This document shows positions 33,501 to 41,564 of a stretch of DNA of 45,546 bases, in pieces. The first letter of the stretch is position 1. Each line of letters begins with the position of its first letter. The notes below the pieces were generated by a model. It did no database searches, had not been told where the DNA came from, and saw only the letters and a program-made list of their open reading frames with translations. The stretch lies in the NCBI RefSeq assembly GCF_030441895.1, contig NZ_JARJAS010000030.1; one strand, given 5' to 3'. The stretch comes from Enterococcus_D entomosocium. GTDB taxonomy: Bacteria > Bacillota > Bacilli > Lactobacillales > Enterococcaceae. The translations under genes were made by a program, and so were the position numbers.

Positions 33501-36335
33501 CAATTAGACATGAAAACGGCAACCGGACGAGGGATTTATTTGCAGGGTGCAACGCCACAAGTACTAATGGAAAACAGTCAGTTATTGATGACTGATACCG
33601 GCGCTTCGCAAGGAATGATCTTACAAGGAACAGATGCGTTACTTTCATTGAGTAATCAGAGTGAACTAGCAATTACAGGTGCAGGGACTGGAACGGCAGA
33701 AAATATCCAAATCGGGAATAACAATGCACGCCCGGAACTTTCGGTTACCGGTGAATCTAAGGTTACCGTCACAACAACCAGTGGAACAGGCGCTGCGAAA
33801 GATACGGAAAATAATGCCATTCATCTACGAGGCGCTGATCCAAAAGCAATATTTAATGATGCTGAACTAAATATTGAGATAATATCTGGATCTCGTCGAG
33901 GATTATACCTAAATGGCGACAATTCTGATTTACGTATTCTTGATAGTAAAATCGATATAGAAACGCTAAGGGATACAGGTTTGAGAACTTTCGGCAACAA
34001 TGGGACTAATTTCATTAGCAATAGCCAGATCGATTTATTAAGTGGAACTTCTGTAGCAATAGGCTTTACAGGAAATTCAATGAAAACAACAATAGCTAAC
34101 AATTCGAAAATAGTTTCTGATCAAGGAATGTATTTTGCTGGTCAAGAAATTACTGTTGAAAATAACTCAGAAATAGAAATCATTCAGACTTCAGAAACAA
34201 GTGTCGCTACTATTAGTGATCAAAGAAGTATCTATGGTGTACTAACTTTTGAAAGGAGAGGATCCACTAAGGGGCAGCTCACTATAAACCATTCAGGGTT
34301 GTCTATAGATCAAAAAGATCGACAACGTTATCGAGCACCTTTAAATATTGTAGGTGGGAACAATGAGTTACTTGTTGAGAACGGAGGTAGTTTAAACATA
34401 GTGAATGAGGGCGATGGACAACCAAATGATAGCACATTCGCTAATGCTAATGCTGGTGTTGGATTTCGGAACTATGAATCTAATACTACAATTATTTCTA
34501 ACAATGATTTTATTGTGAGAGATCCAGGTTCTCGAATAGAAATTCAAGCAAACTATGGCGCTGCGGTGACTATGTCGACCAACCGTACCTTGTTTGACGG
34601 GAGTGTCACTGTAGAAAATCAAGGTTACTTTGTAGCTACTGGTAATACCGCAGGAAATACATCTGGCGTCTTTGTGGGTAGCCTTGTTCATGTTACCTTT
34701 GATAACCCACTATTTTTAGACTTTACAAATTATCGTACAGGAGGGGGACAAGTATTTGGAGTTTCTAATGCTAATTCTACTTTTACTGGAATTAATAGTG
34801 ATTTAGCCCTATGGGAGAATAATTCTGATTTATCGGGAGATCCGCTTTTAAACTTCAAAAAATTAGATTATGCATTTAGAGGGGTGAACTATAATACGTT
34901 AGTTAGCAGCAGTGATCCCGAACAATTAAATACTGATACTCTTGGTACCACAGGCCTACTACCCTATACTCGTATAAGTTCAAATAATGGTCGATGGGCA
35001 ATCGCAGATGAACTTAGGGTGCCTACGAATGCTGATAAAAAAATTCATGGGCGAGTGAGTCTTCCAGTTGGGCTAGATGATAGTCGTCCTGCTTGGGATG
35101 ATGAAGTAATCGTGACAGTTGAAGTGAAATCACCATCCGGCAAAACACAAGACTATACGACCAAGACAGTTGGTCATTCAGACAAATCTCCAGGAATCAG
35201 TATCTATGGCGAGGAACCGCGGGGTGGACTCTTTGAAATCAATTTAGATGAACCGCTAGAAGCCGGATCGAAAGTTCGAATCATTAAAGTAGAACTAAGC
35301 AGTGGCGAACTTTCGGAAGGGTTCGAACACCAGATTTTAACGGATACAGTAAAAGTCTTTCCAATCGTTCCGCCAACCCCGGCACAATTTTCTTCGTCAA
35401 TCATTGCGCAAGACAGTACTACGATCCAAGGGACGACGGATACTCTTGATGCTGAAGTAACAGCCACACATAATGGTAAACCAATCAATACTGAAAATAT
35501 TACAATAGATAGTGAGGGGCGCTTCACATTGGATGTAAGTAATATTTCTTTAGAGATAGATGATAAAATTCAAGTGTTTTTACGAGATGATGAAGGATCT
35601 GCGCAAGAAGCGGGGATCATCAATCCCCCAGAAACAAATAATACTCGTGGAAATATCAACCCAGCCACTGAATTAACGTTTCACGATGCAACGTTTGAAC
35701 CGGCTACGACATTAATCATTGGGGATGTAGGGCCTGTCTCACCGGTTGATCCTTTGTATCCAGAATTTGAAGTGGATCCAGAAAATAAACCAGAATTGCC
35801 TGAGGATCAAGGCCAACTAAGTATTGATTTTATTTCGTCCTTCAACTTTGGTTCACAAGCCATTTCGGTTCATGATCAAACCTATTATGCGCAACCCCAA
35901 CGTTTACTAAATGAAGATGGAACAGTAAATGAGTCTGAAGAACGACCAAACTATGTTCAAGTCAGTGACCGACGTTCGGAGAATGAACGCAATGGCTGGA
36001 CACTAGCGGTCACCCAAAAAGAACAATTCAAAGGTGAAGAAAATCAGGTGCTTAATGGCGCTAGTTTGAGCCTATCAAACCAACAAGTCATTACCGCACA
36101 AGGAGGAAAAGCCCCCAGTCTCCAATCGATTCCTTGTGAGCTAGTTCCTGGCAATCGTCGTACATTACTTAAAGCACAAGGATCTGAAGGTACAGGAACT
36201 TGGATCTATCGTTTTGGAGACGATAAGACAGCGGGAACAAGTGTGTCTTTGAATGTGCCAAAAGGAACCAATCCGGAAGCTACTACCTATCAAACGACCC
36301 TCACGTGGGAGTTGAGTGCTGTACCGGATAATTAG
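30564..36335 (+). CDS. Giant WxL surface protein with beta-helix repeats
   Basis: 1,923 residues. A signal peptide (ending VYAET) is followed by a mature start rich in acidic residues with a Glu/Gln-rich, low-complexity stretch (about 150-235, including DEEKTDEEK). Most of the rest is made of short strands with Asn/Ser ladders (NIQIGNNNARPEL-type), as in right-handed beta-helix adhesins. Three long repeats of about 200-211 residues cover about residues 540-1130, with 606-bp spacing between the second and third at DNA level. Bacterial Ig-like or linker domains follow (about 1490-1700), then a WxL domain (GWTLAVTQ, LTWELSAVP at the end). It should be displayed on the wall as an adhesin. The repeats may change number by recombination. 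Confidence 0.9.
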   Translation: MATRFRRPLLMLGTTILIMQAIFMPVGMVYAETTMDTEEKEQVELPLMKNYLEEEQISDPRFFFTRSRMQATAGEPFQVTFFSDREVSEARVFLPEEATLLKDQLSTGISVEEGDQPREWIIQSKRAQNTFVLPLVIEKVGNYELAVEETTAHLEISNQEEMREEVPVEETESSEDLSVGQEELEENEIAEKENQQPTEEVSDPVSEAPQEQQTDEEKTDEEKNDEASKVVEPTVFDGEVAEVSTVVQFKEAVANPEIGIISVQANLSGYAANILRVDRPLFIQGNGYTLTFGHNGFYFQLEDVEEESTLRIENATLAKVGLTPLLNSSVAASSKWTVELEAIREVNDYTMRLAVVPEGTIVFTGGVSNFTRTDSTRVFIQAKEVQAINQAQVTISRGNATIFSSPATVSNPKLIVDNGAVINIATAAGTANTIDFRGENSEIMLLGAGELTVNTRGTATAPTPTDTLNNTIALTGQSPKLAISGESRLSVQSTLSKRGIHLAGSNPQVLVEDSELTVVSATQATLNLTGENPRFSAENSTLQLRTTTGQRLNLVGAEPIVTLESSQLSMHGSTGQGILLQGVTPQLLLNASELSVSDTGASLTTTGALQAIILSGTDALVSLSDQSEVNLNFRYSGTGTSENIQIGDNNARPELSVTGRSKLSVTTNSGTIGANDTRNNVLHLHGSDPKATIEGNSELAITVISNERRGMYLNGNNAELTILDSQLSLRTVSGQTLNLTGISPKITMNKSQLALRSTTGQRMNLIGSNPVLNLENSQLDMKATTGRGIYLQGATPQVLMENSQLLMTDTGASQGMILQGTDALLSLSNKSELSIIGAGTGTAENIQIGNNNARPELLVAAESKVSVTTTSGTGAATDTANNAIHLRGADPKTTVIGGSELVVSITSNARRGVYLNGDNANLSVTDSLFDVTTVSGQTLNLTGTSPKITLKKSSARIVSTTGQRMNVIGSNPVLNLENSQLDMKTATGRGIYLQGATPQVLMENSQLLMTDTGASQGMILQGTDALLSLSNQSELAITGAGTGTAENIQIGNNNARPELSVTGESKVTVTTTSGTGAAKDTENNAIHLRGADPKAIFNDAELNIEIISGSRRGLYLNGDNSDLRILDSKIDIETLRDTGLRTFGNNGTNFISNSQIDLLSGTSVAIGFTGNSMKTTIANNSKIVSDQGMYFAGQEITVENNSEIEIIQTSETSVATISDQRSIYGVLTFERRGSTKGQLTINHSGLSIDQKDRQRYRAPLNIVGGNNELLVENGGSLNIVNEGDGQPNDSTFANANAGVGFRNYESNTTIISNNDFIVRDPGSRIEIQANYGAAVTMSTNRTLFDGSVTVENQGYFVATGNTAGNTSGVFVGSLVHVTFDNPLFLDFTNYRTGGGQVFGVSNANSTFTGINSDLALWENNSDLSGDPLLNFKKLDYAFRGVNYNTLVSSSDPEQLNTDTLGTTGLLPYTRISSNNGRWAIADELRVPTNADKKIHGRVSLPVGLDDSRPAWDDEVIVTVEVKSPSGKTQDYTTKTVGHSDKSPGISIYGEEPRGGLFEINLDEPLEAGSKVRIIKVELSSGELSEGFEHQILTDTVKVFPIVPPTPAQFSSSIIAQDSTTIQGTTDTLDAEVTATHNGKPINTENITIDSEGRFTLDVSNISLEIDDKIQVFLRDDEGSAQEAGIINPPETNNTRGNINPATELTFHDATFEPATTLIIGDVGPVSPVDPLYPEFEVDPENKPELPEDQGQLSIDFISSFNFGSQAISVHDQTYYAQPQRLLNEDGTVNESEERPNYVQVSDRRSENERNGWTLAVTQKEQFKGEENQVLNGASLSLSNQQVITAQGGKAPSLQSIPCELVPGNRRTLLKAQGSEGTGTWIYRFGDDKTAGTSVSLNVPKGTNPEATTYQTTLTWELSAVPDN
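32265..33872 (+). repeat. Three long internal repeats in the giant WxL gene
   Basis: The block around ACAACCGGACGAGGGATTTA recurs 606 bp apart (about 32912 and 33518), with near-identical flanks. An older copy lies 633 bp earlier. High DNA identity between the second and third copies means recent duplication and allows expansion or loss. Confidence 0.85.
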
Positions 36336-36651
36336 GTAGGTGAAGAAAAGGGTGTCCACTCCTTTCTTTTTATTGTAGATAGAATAAAAAGAAAGACAAA
36401 GCCTCTGTACCCAATCTGTGTTTACTGCCAAAGAGTGGATTCTTCTAATACTGATGAAAAAAGAAACTGAACCAACATACCTTAAACACAGACCAGTCAG
36501 CGAAAGACAGTTTGCGGTTATTGATAAGCGCTGAGGTGCATCGTCATGAGGACAAAGGCGTTCTTTTAGTACTAATGAGCCGGATGAGGTATGATGGGGA
36601 AAACATGTCGTTGGAAAAAAGAAGACTGAGGGGAAGAAGGTAGTTGTTGGT
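36336..36651. other. Intergenic gap between WxL operon and second regulator
   Basis: 316 bp. A weak AAAGG...CCTTT hairpin with a T-run just after 36340 may end the WxL operon. The minus-strand frame here is a shadow of sequence shared with the neighbouring genes. No other feature is supported. Confidence 0.5.
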
Positions 36652-38130
36652 ATGCGAGAATTACAGATCTCATTTATCACGAATGCGGAGACCCGTCGTT
36701 GGATGCGAATCTTATCGATTATTGAGCGAGAACATCATTTTACGATCGTAGCACTTAGCGAACGCTTAATGATCTCTCAACGCACATTGGTTAAAGATAT
36801 TCAAGCAATTAAAAATTATTTTGGTGAGACCATTGAATTGCTTTCTTTGTACAATGGCTTTCGTTTTGATGAACGAGATCGCATCAAGTACCAAGAAAAA
36901 AAAGAAGCGCTCTTAGAGAATGAAGTTCTTTTTGAGATCATCGGCACTATTTTTTGGGGGCAGCCGGTGGCATTGGCTGAATTAGCCCATCAATACAGTT
37001 ATGCAGAAAGTACGCTCCGTCGATTTTTAGCGAGGATCGAACCAATTTTGGCCTCATATCGCTTGAGCTTGACCTTAACTCCTGTCAATTTCAAGGGGAA
37101 AGAAGCCGATATACGAAAGTTCTTTTTTGATTTTTATTACAATAGCGAACAGACGCCCCATACGATTCGGCCGCCAGAGCACTTGCACAAATTAGTTTTA
37201 GACGAACTATCCAATCAATTAGGTGAGTATGAGTTGGGCACAGGTACGACGGTTTCAGCCTTTTATTATCACCTATATATCACCATGATCCGTGTCCAAC
37301 ATAATCATTTTGTCACGGTACCGGAGTGGTTGAGTACGATCGACTATCAAGAAAAGGACTTTCAATTGCTTTATTCTTTGCAGGATAGGATCAATCAAGC
37401 CTTTGGGATTTATCTGCCGAAGGAAGAATTTGCATGGATCCATCTTTCAATTATTGCCAAACGAACGATCGATCGTTCCGATCAGGAAATCAGATTTGTC
37501 CAACGCTTCAACTGTTGGGCAGGGATCGAACAGGCCGTTTCAGCGTATTTGTCAGATCCTTTTTTTGAGCAATGGGATACTGAACTACTCGGGCACTTTA
37601 TGACATCATTTTTTGTGTCACGTTTGATGAATGACGCCTTGAGCCCAGTACTGAATAAAGAGTTAAAAGAAGTGCATGATATGGTAGAAAAACAACACAG
37701 TCAGATCCATAAAATCAATACGCAGTTCTTGGCAACTCATTCACAGATCCTCCCGTTTTCTTCCCAGACCTTTGAAGACGTGGCGGTGAGTTTTACCTTA
37801 TACATGGATATGGTTTTTCGCTATTACCAACCCGTTAAACAAATTTTATTTTTATTGGAAGGTGACTACTTAGTGGTTCAATCGATCCGAATAGCGGCTC
37901 GGGAACAGCTAGGAGACCACCATCATTTACTGTTTATAAAGTTACAGGAAGTTACCCCAGAACAATTGAATAGCACACAGATCGATTTGATCGTGATGAA
38001 CTACCGCCCCTATCTGTCAGATTACATCTTCGAAACAGAGTATGTGTTGATCAATAGTCAGCCGACAACCAATGATTGGACAATGATCAAACACCAATTG
38101 AATCCATTGACGGATCAGCTTTCATTTTAA
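36652..38130 (+). CDS. Second Mga-family regulator
   Basis: 492 residues with the same layout as the regulator at 26466. The N-terminal HTH is FTIVALSERLMISQRTLVKD (about residues 30-50), the second is near YSYAESTLRRFLARIEP, then come PRD-like helices and a C-terminal EIIB-like part. Aligning features include ELQISFIT...RRWMRIL at the start and QIDLIVMNYRPYLSDYI near the end. RBS AGAAGG precedes ATG. Two paralogous Mga genes flank the WxL operon; one may activate and the other compete, or each may respond to a different signal. A small gene follows 22 bases later. Confidence 0.88.
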   Translation: MRELQISFITNAETRRWMRILSIIEREHHFTIVALSERLMISQRTLVKDIQAIKNYFGETIELLSLYNGFRFDERDRIKYQEKKEALLENEVLFEIIGTIFWGQPVALAELAHQYSYAESTLRRFLARIEPILASYRLSLTLTPVNFKGKEADIRKFFFDFYYNSEQTPHTIRPPEHLHKLVLDELSNQLGEYELGTGTTVSAFYYHLYITMIRVQHNHFVTVPEWLSTIDYQEKDFQLLYSLQDRINQAFGIYLPKEEFAWIHLSIIAKRTIDRSDQEIRFVQRFNCWAGIEQAVSAYLSDPFFEQWDTELLGHFMTSFFVSRLMNDALSPVLNKELKEVHDMVEKQHSQIHKINTQFLATHSQILPFSSQTFEDVAVSFTLYMDMVFRYYQPVKQILFLLEGDYLVVQSIRIAAREQLGDHHHLLFIKLQEVTPEQLNSTQIDLIVMNYRPYLSDYIFETEYVLINSQPTTNDWTMIKHQLNPLTDQLSF

Positions 38131-38152
38131 ACAGAGAGGAGGAGAACGCACT

Positions 38153-38503
38153 ATGACCGTGTTTACTACCCAAGAAGACTATCTTCAGGGATTTCAAAGC
38201 ACCTTCGAAGCAGTCGAAAAACGAGAAAGCAACGTCCTGAAGGACTATTTGACCGACCAGATTCGCCATTTGAACACCTTAGTAGAACAAATTTATAGTG
38301 GAAATTTCTGGCAAGTTTGGCCGAAGATCTTAGGGATTGATGCGAAGATAAGCTTAGTGGCTGAGTTGGTCAACTTTGAAGATTTTTCAAGTGAGGATAT
38401 CTTACGAATGGTGGAAACGGACTATCGTACTTATGTCAAAGAACTATGCGGGTATGACCTAAGCATGGAGACAAAACATTCGATGATTTTCAATGTAATG
38501 TGA
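38153..38503 (+). CDS. Hypothetical protein after the second Mga gene
   Basis: 116 residues, acidic, soluble, mostly helical by composition, with conserved-looking Trp residues (GNFWQVWPKI). GAGGAGGAG precedes ATG 38153, 22 bases after the regulator. No known domain is recognised. Coupling suggests a partner or modulator of the Mga-type regulator. It ends just before the left end of the IS element. Confidence 0.6.
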   Translation: MTVFTTQEDYLQGFQSTFEAVEKRESNVLKDYLTDQIRHLNTLVEQIYSGNFWQVWPKILGIDAKISLVAELVNFEDFSSEDILRMVETDYRTYVKELCGYDLSMETKHSMIFNVM

Positions 38504-38561
38504 TCCTTTTTCAATGACCAAACGGAATGTCAAAAAAGGTAAAGTCCAATCAAAAGCGCCT

Positions 38562-40073
38562 CTTCGACATTTAGTGTTGGTAGAGAAAGATACAACTGAA
38601 AATTTAGTCATAACCAGTTAGGCAAAGTGCTTAACTGGTTTTTGATTTACTTAGAAGATTAATCCTTGAATGAGATATATTCTTGCTCGAAAGTTGTGGA
38701 AATTTCGATAACCGTAGGCTACTCGTTTTATCACTTTTATCTTGTTGTTTGTTCCTTCTAATGCACCATTACTATACTTGGTTTTTAAAGCATATTGAAT
38801 CCCTAATTTGTATTTATTTAAAAACGTCAGCTTCTTACAAAACCATTGTGGGAGGCGTTGATCTAAGCTGTTGATCGTATCGAAAAAGCTTTGGCTGTCC
38901 TTGTGTTTAAAGTGATAGAGGAGGAGCTGACAAGTCTCGTAAGCCCTTGTTAATTGCTCGTCATGACTCAAAAGTTCATCGACGATCGCTTTTTGCGTCA
39001 TTGGTCTACGAAAGGATCGATCATATTGATAATTGGAACGATCCAGATCATAGGCATGCTTAAGGAGTAATTTCCAGAATCACTTCAATCGTCGATACTT
39101 TGTCGGTTCCGTTTTTTGAAAGCTGTTCATTGTTTTAATTCGTAACTGGTTTAACGCACGAGTGATTGGTTGGACAATGTGAAAGCGATCGTTCACGATT
39201 TTTGCGTTTGGGAAGACCGCCTTTACAAGTTCAAAATAATGGGCATTCATATCCAGCACGACGTATTTCACGTTCACTCGTGCTTTTCGAGTGAATCTAA
39301 GGAAATATGGTTTTAAGAAAGCCAGGCGACGATTCTCCAATACACCGATTAATTGCTGAGTCTGCCCATTCATAAAAACAAAACTCATTTTTCCACTGCA
39401 GGACTTCATCGATTTGAACTTGTCAAAACAAAGGACCGAAGGTAATGTATCAAAACGAGGATGATACGTTTTTAAACAGGTGTGCAGGACACGCAGAACG
39501 GTTACGTCAGAGACAAAATAGCGATCGGCAATTTCTTTTCTTGTTGTATTCTTCGCCAGTTCTAAGGCAATTTGAACCTTTAATTCCTTTGAAAGATAGC
39601 AGTATTCATCCACCAAATTGGTTTGAGCGTTGAATGTTGACTGACATTCTTTACAGTAAAAGCGCGTACATATCAAGCGTAATTCTGTTTTGGTGTCTCG
39701 ATAAGGCAAAAGTTGGACTTTTGTTTTGTGTGATCCATTCTTGATAATTTGTCCTTCATTTTTGATACCACATTTACGGCAATGGCTTGGTATATAGCTA
39801 AGCTTGGCATGGATAAGATTGGTGTGCGAAACCCCTCTTCTTCTATCGTCTCTAACCATTCTTCTTCGAAGAATAAATTTTCATCTGTTAAACCTAACAA
39901 TTTTCTAGTACAATGATCCATGGAGATATCCTTTCTAGGTTTGGTTTTGTTTTAGACGACTAAATTCTACCAGTTAGGCTATCTCTTTTTCTATATTTTT
40001 TACAAAAAAAGTGTCAGTAGAAAATCCGTAGATTTTCCACCAACACTAAATATTGTAGAACCCCAAAAGCTAA
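38562..40073 (-). mobile_element. Decayed ISL3-type insertion sequence
   Basis: The transposase pieces at 38651-39921 are bounded by imperfect inverted ends that share ATTTAGTGTTGGT (plus strand near 38570, minus strand near 40050). A terminator-like hairpin AACCAGTTA/TTAACTGGTT lies at about 38618-38643 just inside the left end. Exact ends and a target duplication are not clear. Confidence 0.75.
38651..39921 (-). pseudogene. ISL3-family transposase, frameshift and nonsense mutation
   Basis: Read from 39921 leftwards: MDHCTRKLLGLTDEN... to about residue 27, a frameshift near 39840, then the zinc-finger region (HCRKCG...CKECQ) and HTH. The catalytic D..D..E region follows (YVVLDMNAHYF, IVNDRFHIVQ) to KYRRLK, where TGA 39082-39080 interrupts. 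The frame continues through WKLLLKHAYDLD to the C-terminal GALEGTNNKIKVIKR block with the catalytic Glu. With two lesions the protein should be inactive unless rescued by a related element. ISL3 members are common in Enterococcus. Confidence 0.88.
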
Positions 40074-40127
40074 GCAACTTCTGATGGGGCTTTTTGAAAT
40101 TCGCTCCTCATAGAGTGATATGTTTGA

Positions 40128-40237
40128 CTCTATTTTTGTGTTCATAAACTCGCAAAAAATCAACGTTCATTTAAAAATTAGATTGATGAGTATAACGATA
40201 ACTCTTTGGTGGTGTCAGAAACTTAATAGTTTTTGAC
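40128..40237 (+). other. res-like site, copy 2, upstream of fic-tnpR
   Basis: The crossover palindrome (40214-40237; arms GTCAGAAACTT and TAGTTTTTGAC around AA) and upstream CATAAAC/TTGATGAG half-sites repeat copy 1 at 26166. The -35 of the fic promoter overlaps the right arm, so resolvase binding should repress its own operon. Confidence 0.7.
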
Positions 40238-40261
40238 ACATGATTAAATTCGCGATATAAT
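40233..40261 (+). promoter_or_regulatory. Consensus promoter of fic-tnpR
   Basis: TTGACA (40233-40238), 17 bp, TATAAT (40256-40261). Perfect consensus; the -35 overlaps the res-like crossover site. Confidence 0.88.
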
Positions 40262-40312
40262 AGGCTTGAGAGCGTTTCATAAACTTATGTCATAAAGTTA
40301 AGGGGATTTTAC

Positions 40313-40918
40313 ATGATTTTAGAGAATAAATTGGGTTTAACCAATCAAGTTGAGTTGGCAAAAGCAGAAGAAAAACTCAGCAAGCAAAAAGCGAAGGAAT
40401 TATACGATTCGGGGAAAATAAATGAAATCGAAGTCGGCACGTTTAAAGGCTTATCTGAAATTCATGATTTTCTCTTTTCAGAAATCTACGATTTTGCAGG
40501 AAAAATTCGAACGGTCAATATCGCAAAAGGAAATTTTCGATTTGCACCGGTCATGTACCTGGAACATTCGTTAAAGCATATTGATCAAATGCCGCAAACT
40601 TCTTTTGACGAGATTATTAAAAAATACGTGGAAATGAATATCGCTCACCCATTTCGTGAAGGAAATGGACGAAGCACTAGAATTTGGCTGGATCTCATTT
40701 TGAAAGAAGAATTGCAAAAAGTTGTCGACTGGAACTTAATCGATAAAGCAGACTATCTTTCTGCAATGGAGCGCAGTCCAATAAATGACTTAGAAATACG
40801 CTATTTAATTTCTAACGCTCTGACTGATAAAATTTACGATCGCGAGTTATATATGAAAGGAATCGATGTCAGCTATTTCTATGAAGGTTACTCGGAGTAT
40901 ACGATCGATGATTTGTAA
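40313..40918 (+). CDS. fic: Class III Fic AMP-transferase
   Basis: 201 residues, colinear with the E. faecalis Fic protein as I remember it. The active motif HPFREGNGR lies at residues 112-120, with the catalytic His112 and Glu116 for metal. The flap precedes it (KGNFRFAPVMYL). The C-terminal inhibitory helix has the motif S187-xxx-E191-G192 (SYFYEG), which places it in class III, with an autoinhibiting C-terminal Glu. It transfers AMP to a protein target and may remove it when metal conditions change. It is first in the operon and is followed 15 bases later by the resolvase gene. Confidence 0.93.
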   Translation: MILENKLGLTNQVELAKAEEKLSKQKAKELYDSGKINEIEVGTFKGLSEIHDFLFSEIYDFAGKIRTVNIAKGNFRFAPVMYLEHSLKHIDQMPQTSFDEIIKKYVEMNIAHPFREGNGRSTRIWLDLILKEELQKVVDWNLIDKADYLSAMERSPINDLEIRYLISNALTDKIYDRELYMKGIDVSYFYEGYSEYTIDDL

Positions 40919-40933
40919 GAGCAGGTGGATTAA

Positions 40934-41518
40934 ATGACAAAATATGGCTATGCACGTGTTTCAACTGCTTCTCAAAGTACAAAGGAACAGATTCAACAGC
41001 TACTTGAGAACGGTGTTGAGAAGAAAAATATTTTTTCTGAAAAATTTACAGGTACAAAACGAGATCGGCCAAAGTTTAATCAGTTGTTGGATAGTCTGAA
41101 ACCTGGGGATGAGATTGTCGTTACTAAACTAGATCGATTCGCTCGTAATACACGGGAGGCATTAGAAATCATTGAGCCTCTACTCGATGATAACGTTACA
41201 ATTAAGGTTTTGAATTTAGGATCGATTGAAAATACTTCGATGGGGAGAATGATCGTTCGTACCTTGTTGAGTGTTGCTGAAATGGAACGTGATATGATAG
41301 TAGAACGAACCCAAGAAGGAAAGATGTTTGCTAAAAAGAATAACCCGAACTTTAAAGAAGGACGTCCTAAAGCTACAATCACACCTAAGAAACGGCATGC
41401 ATATGAACTTCTTATTTCAGGTAAATCCTACAAAGAAGTTGAAGCTATAACTGGCTTCAGTCGTAGTACGCTTTTTAGGATAAAGAAAAAGATTGAAGAA
41501 GAAGAGATTACAATATAA
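40934..41518 (+). CDS. Serine resolvase/invertase
   Basis: 194 residues. The N-terminal catalytic domain carries the active serine in YARVSTASQS (Ser10), the arginines in KLDRFARNTRE, and the E-helix VAEMERDMIVERTQEG. The C-terminal HTH (KSYKEVEAITGFSRSTLFRI) is that of resolvases. The length is normal and it looks intact. GAGCAGGTGG precedes ATG 40934. The res-like site lies upstream of the operon, with a second copy at 26166 and a core at 16225. It probably resolves plasmid multimers and might delete or shuffle the WxL island. Confidence 0.93.
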   Translation: MTKYGYARVSTASQSTKEQIQQLLENGVEKKNIFSEKFTGTKRDRPKFNQLLDSLKPGDEIVVTKLDRFARNTREALEIIEPLLDDNVTIKVLNLGSIENTSMGRMIVRTLLSVAEMERDMIVERTQEGKMFAKKNNPNFKEGRPKATITPKKRHAYELLISGKSYKEVEAITGFSRSTLFRIKKKIEEEEITI

Positions 41519-41564
41519 GGAACAGCTTATAAGAATAAACTGAAGAGTGTTTAGGAGATTTAGG

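Noticed and set aside
36165..36680. 171-residue minus-strand frame
   Set aside because: It overlaps the WxL gene end and the Mga start, has no ribosome site, and reads as a shadow.
39445..39633. Plus-strand frame inside the IS element
   Set aside because: It is antisense to the transposase and has no start context.
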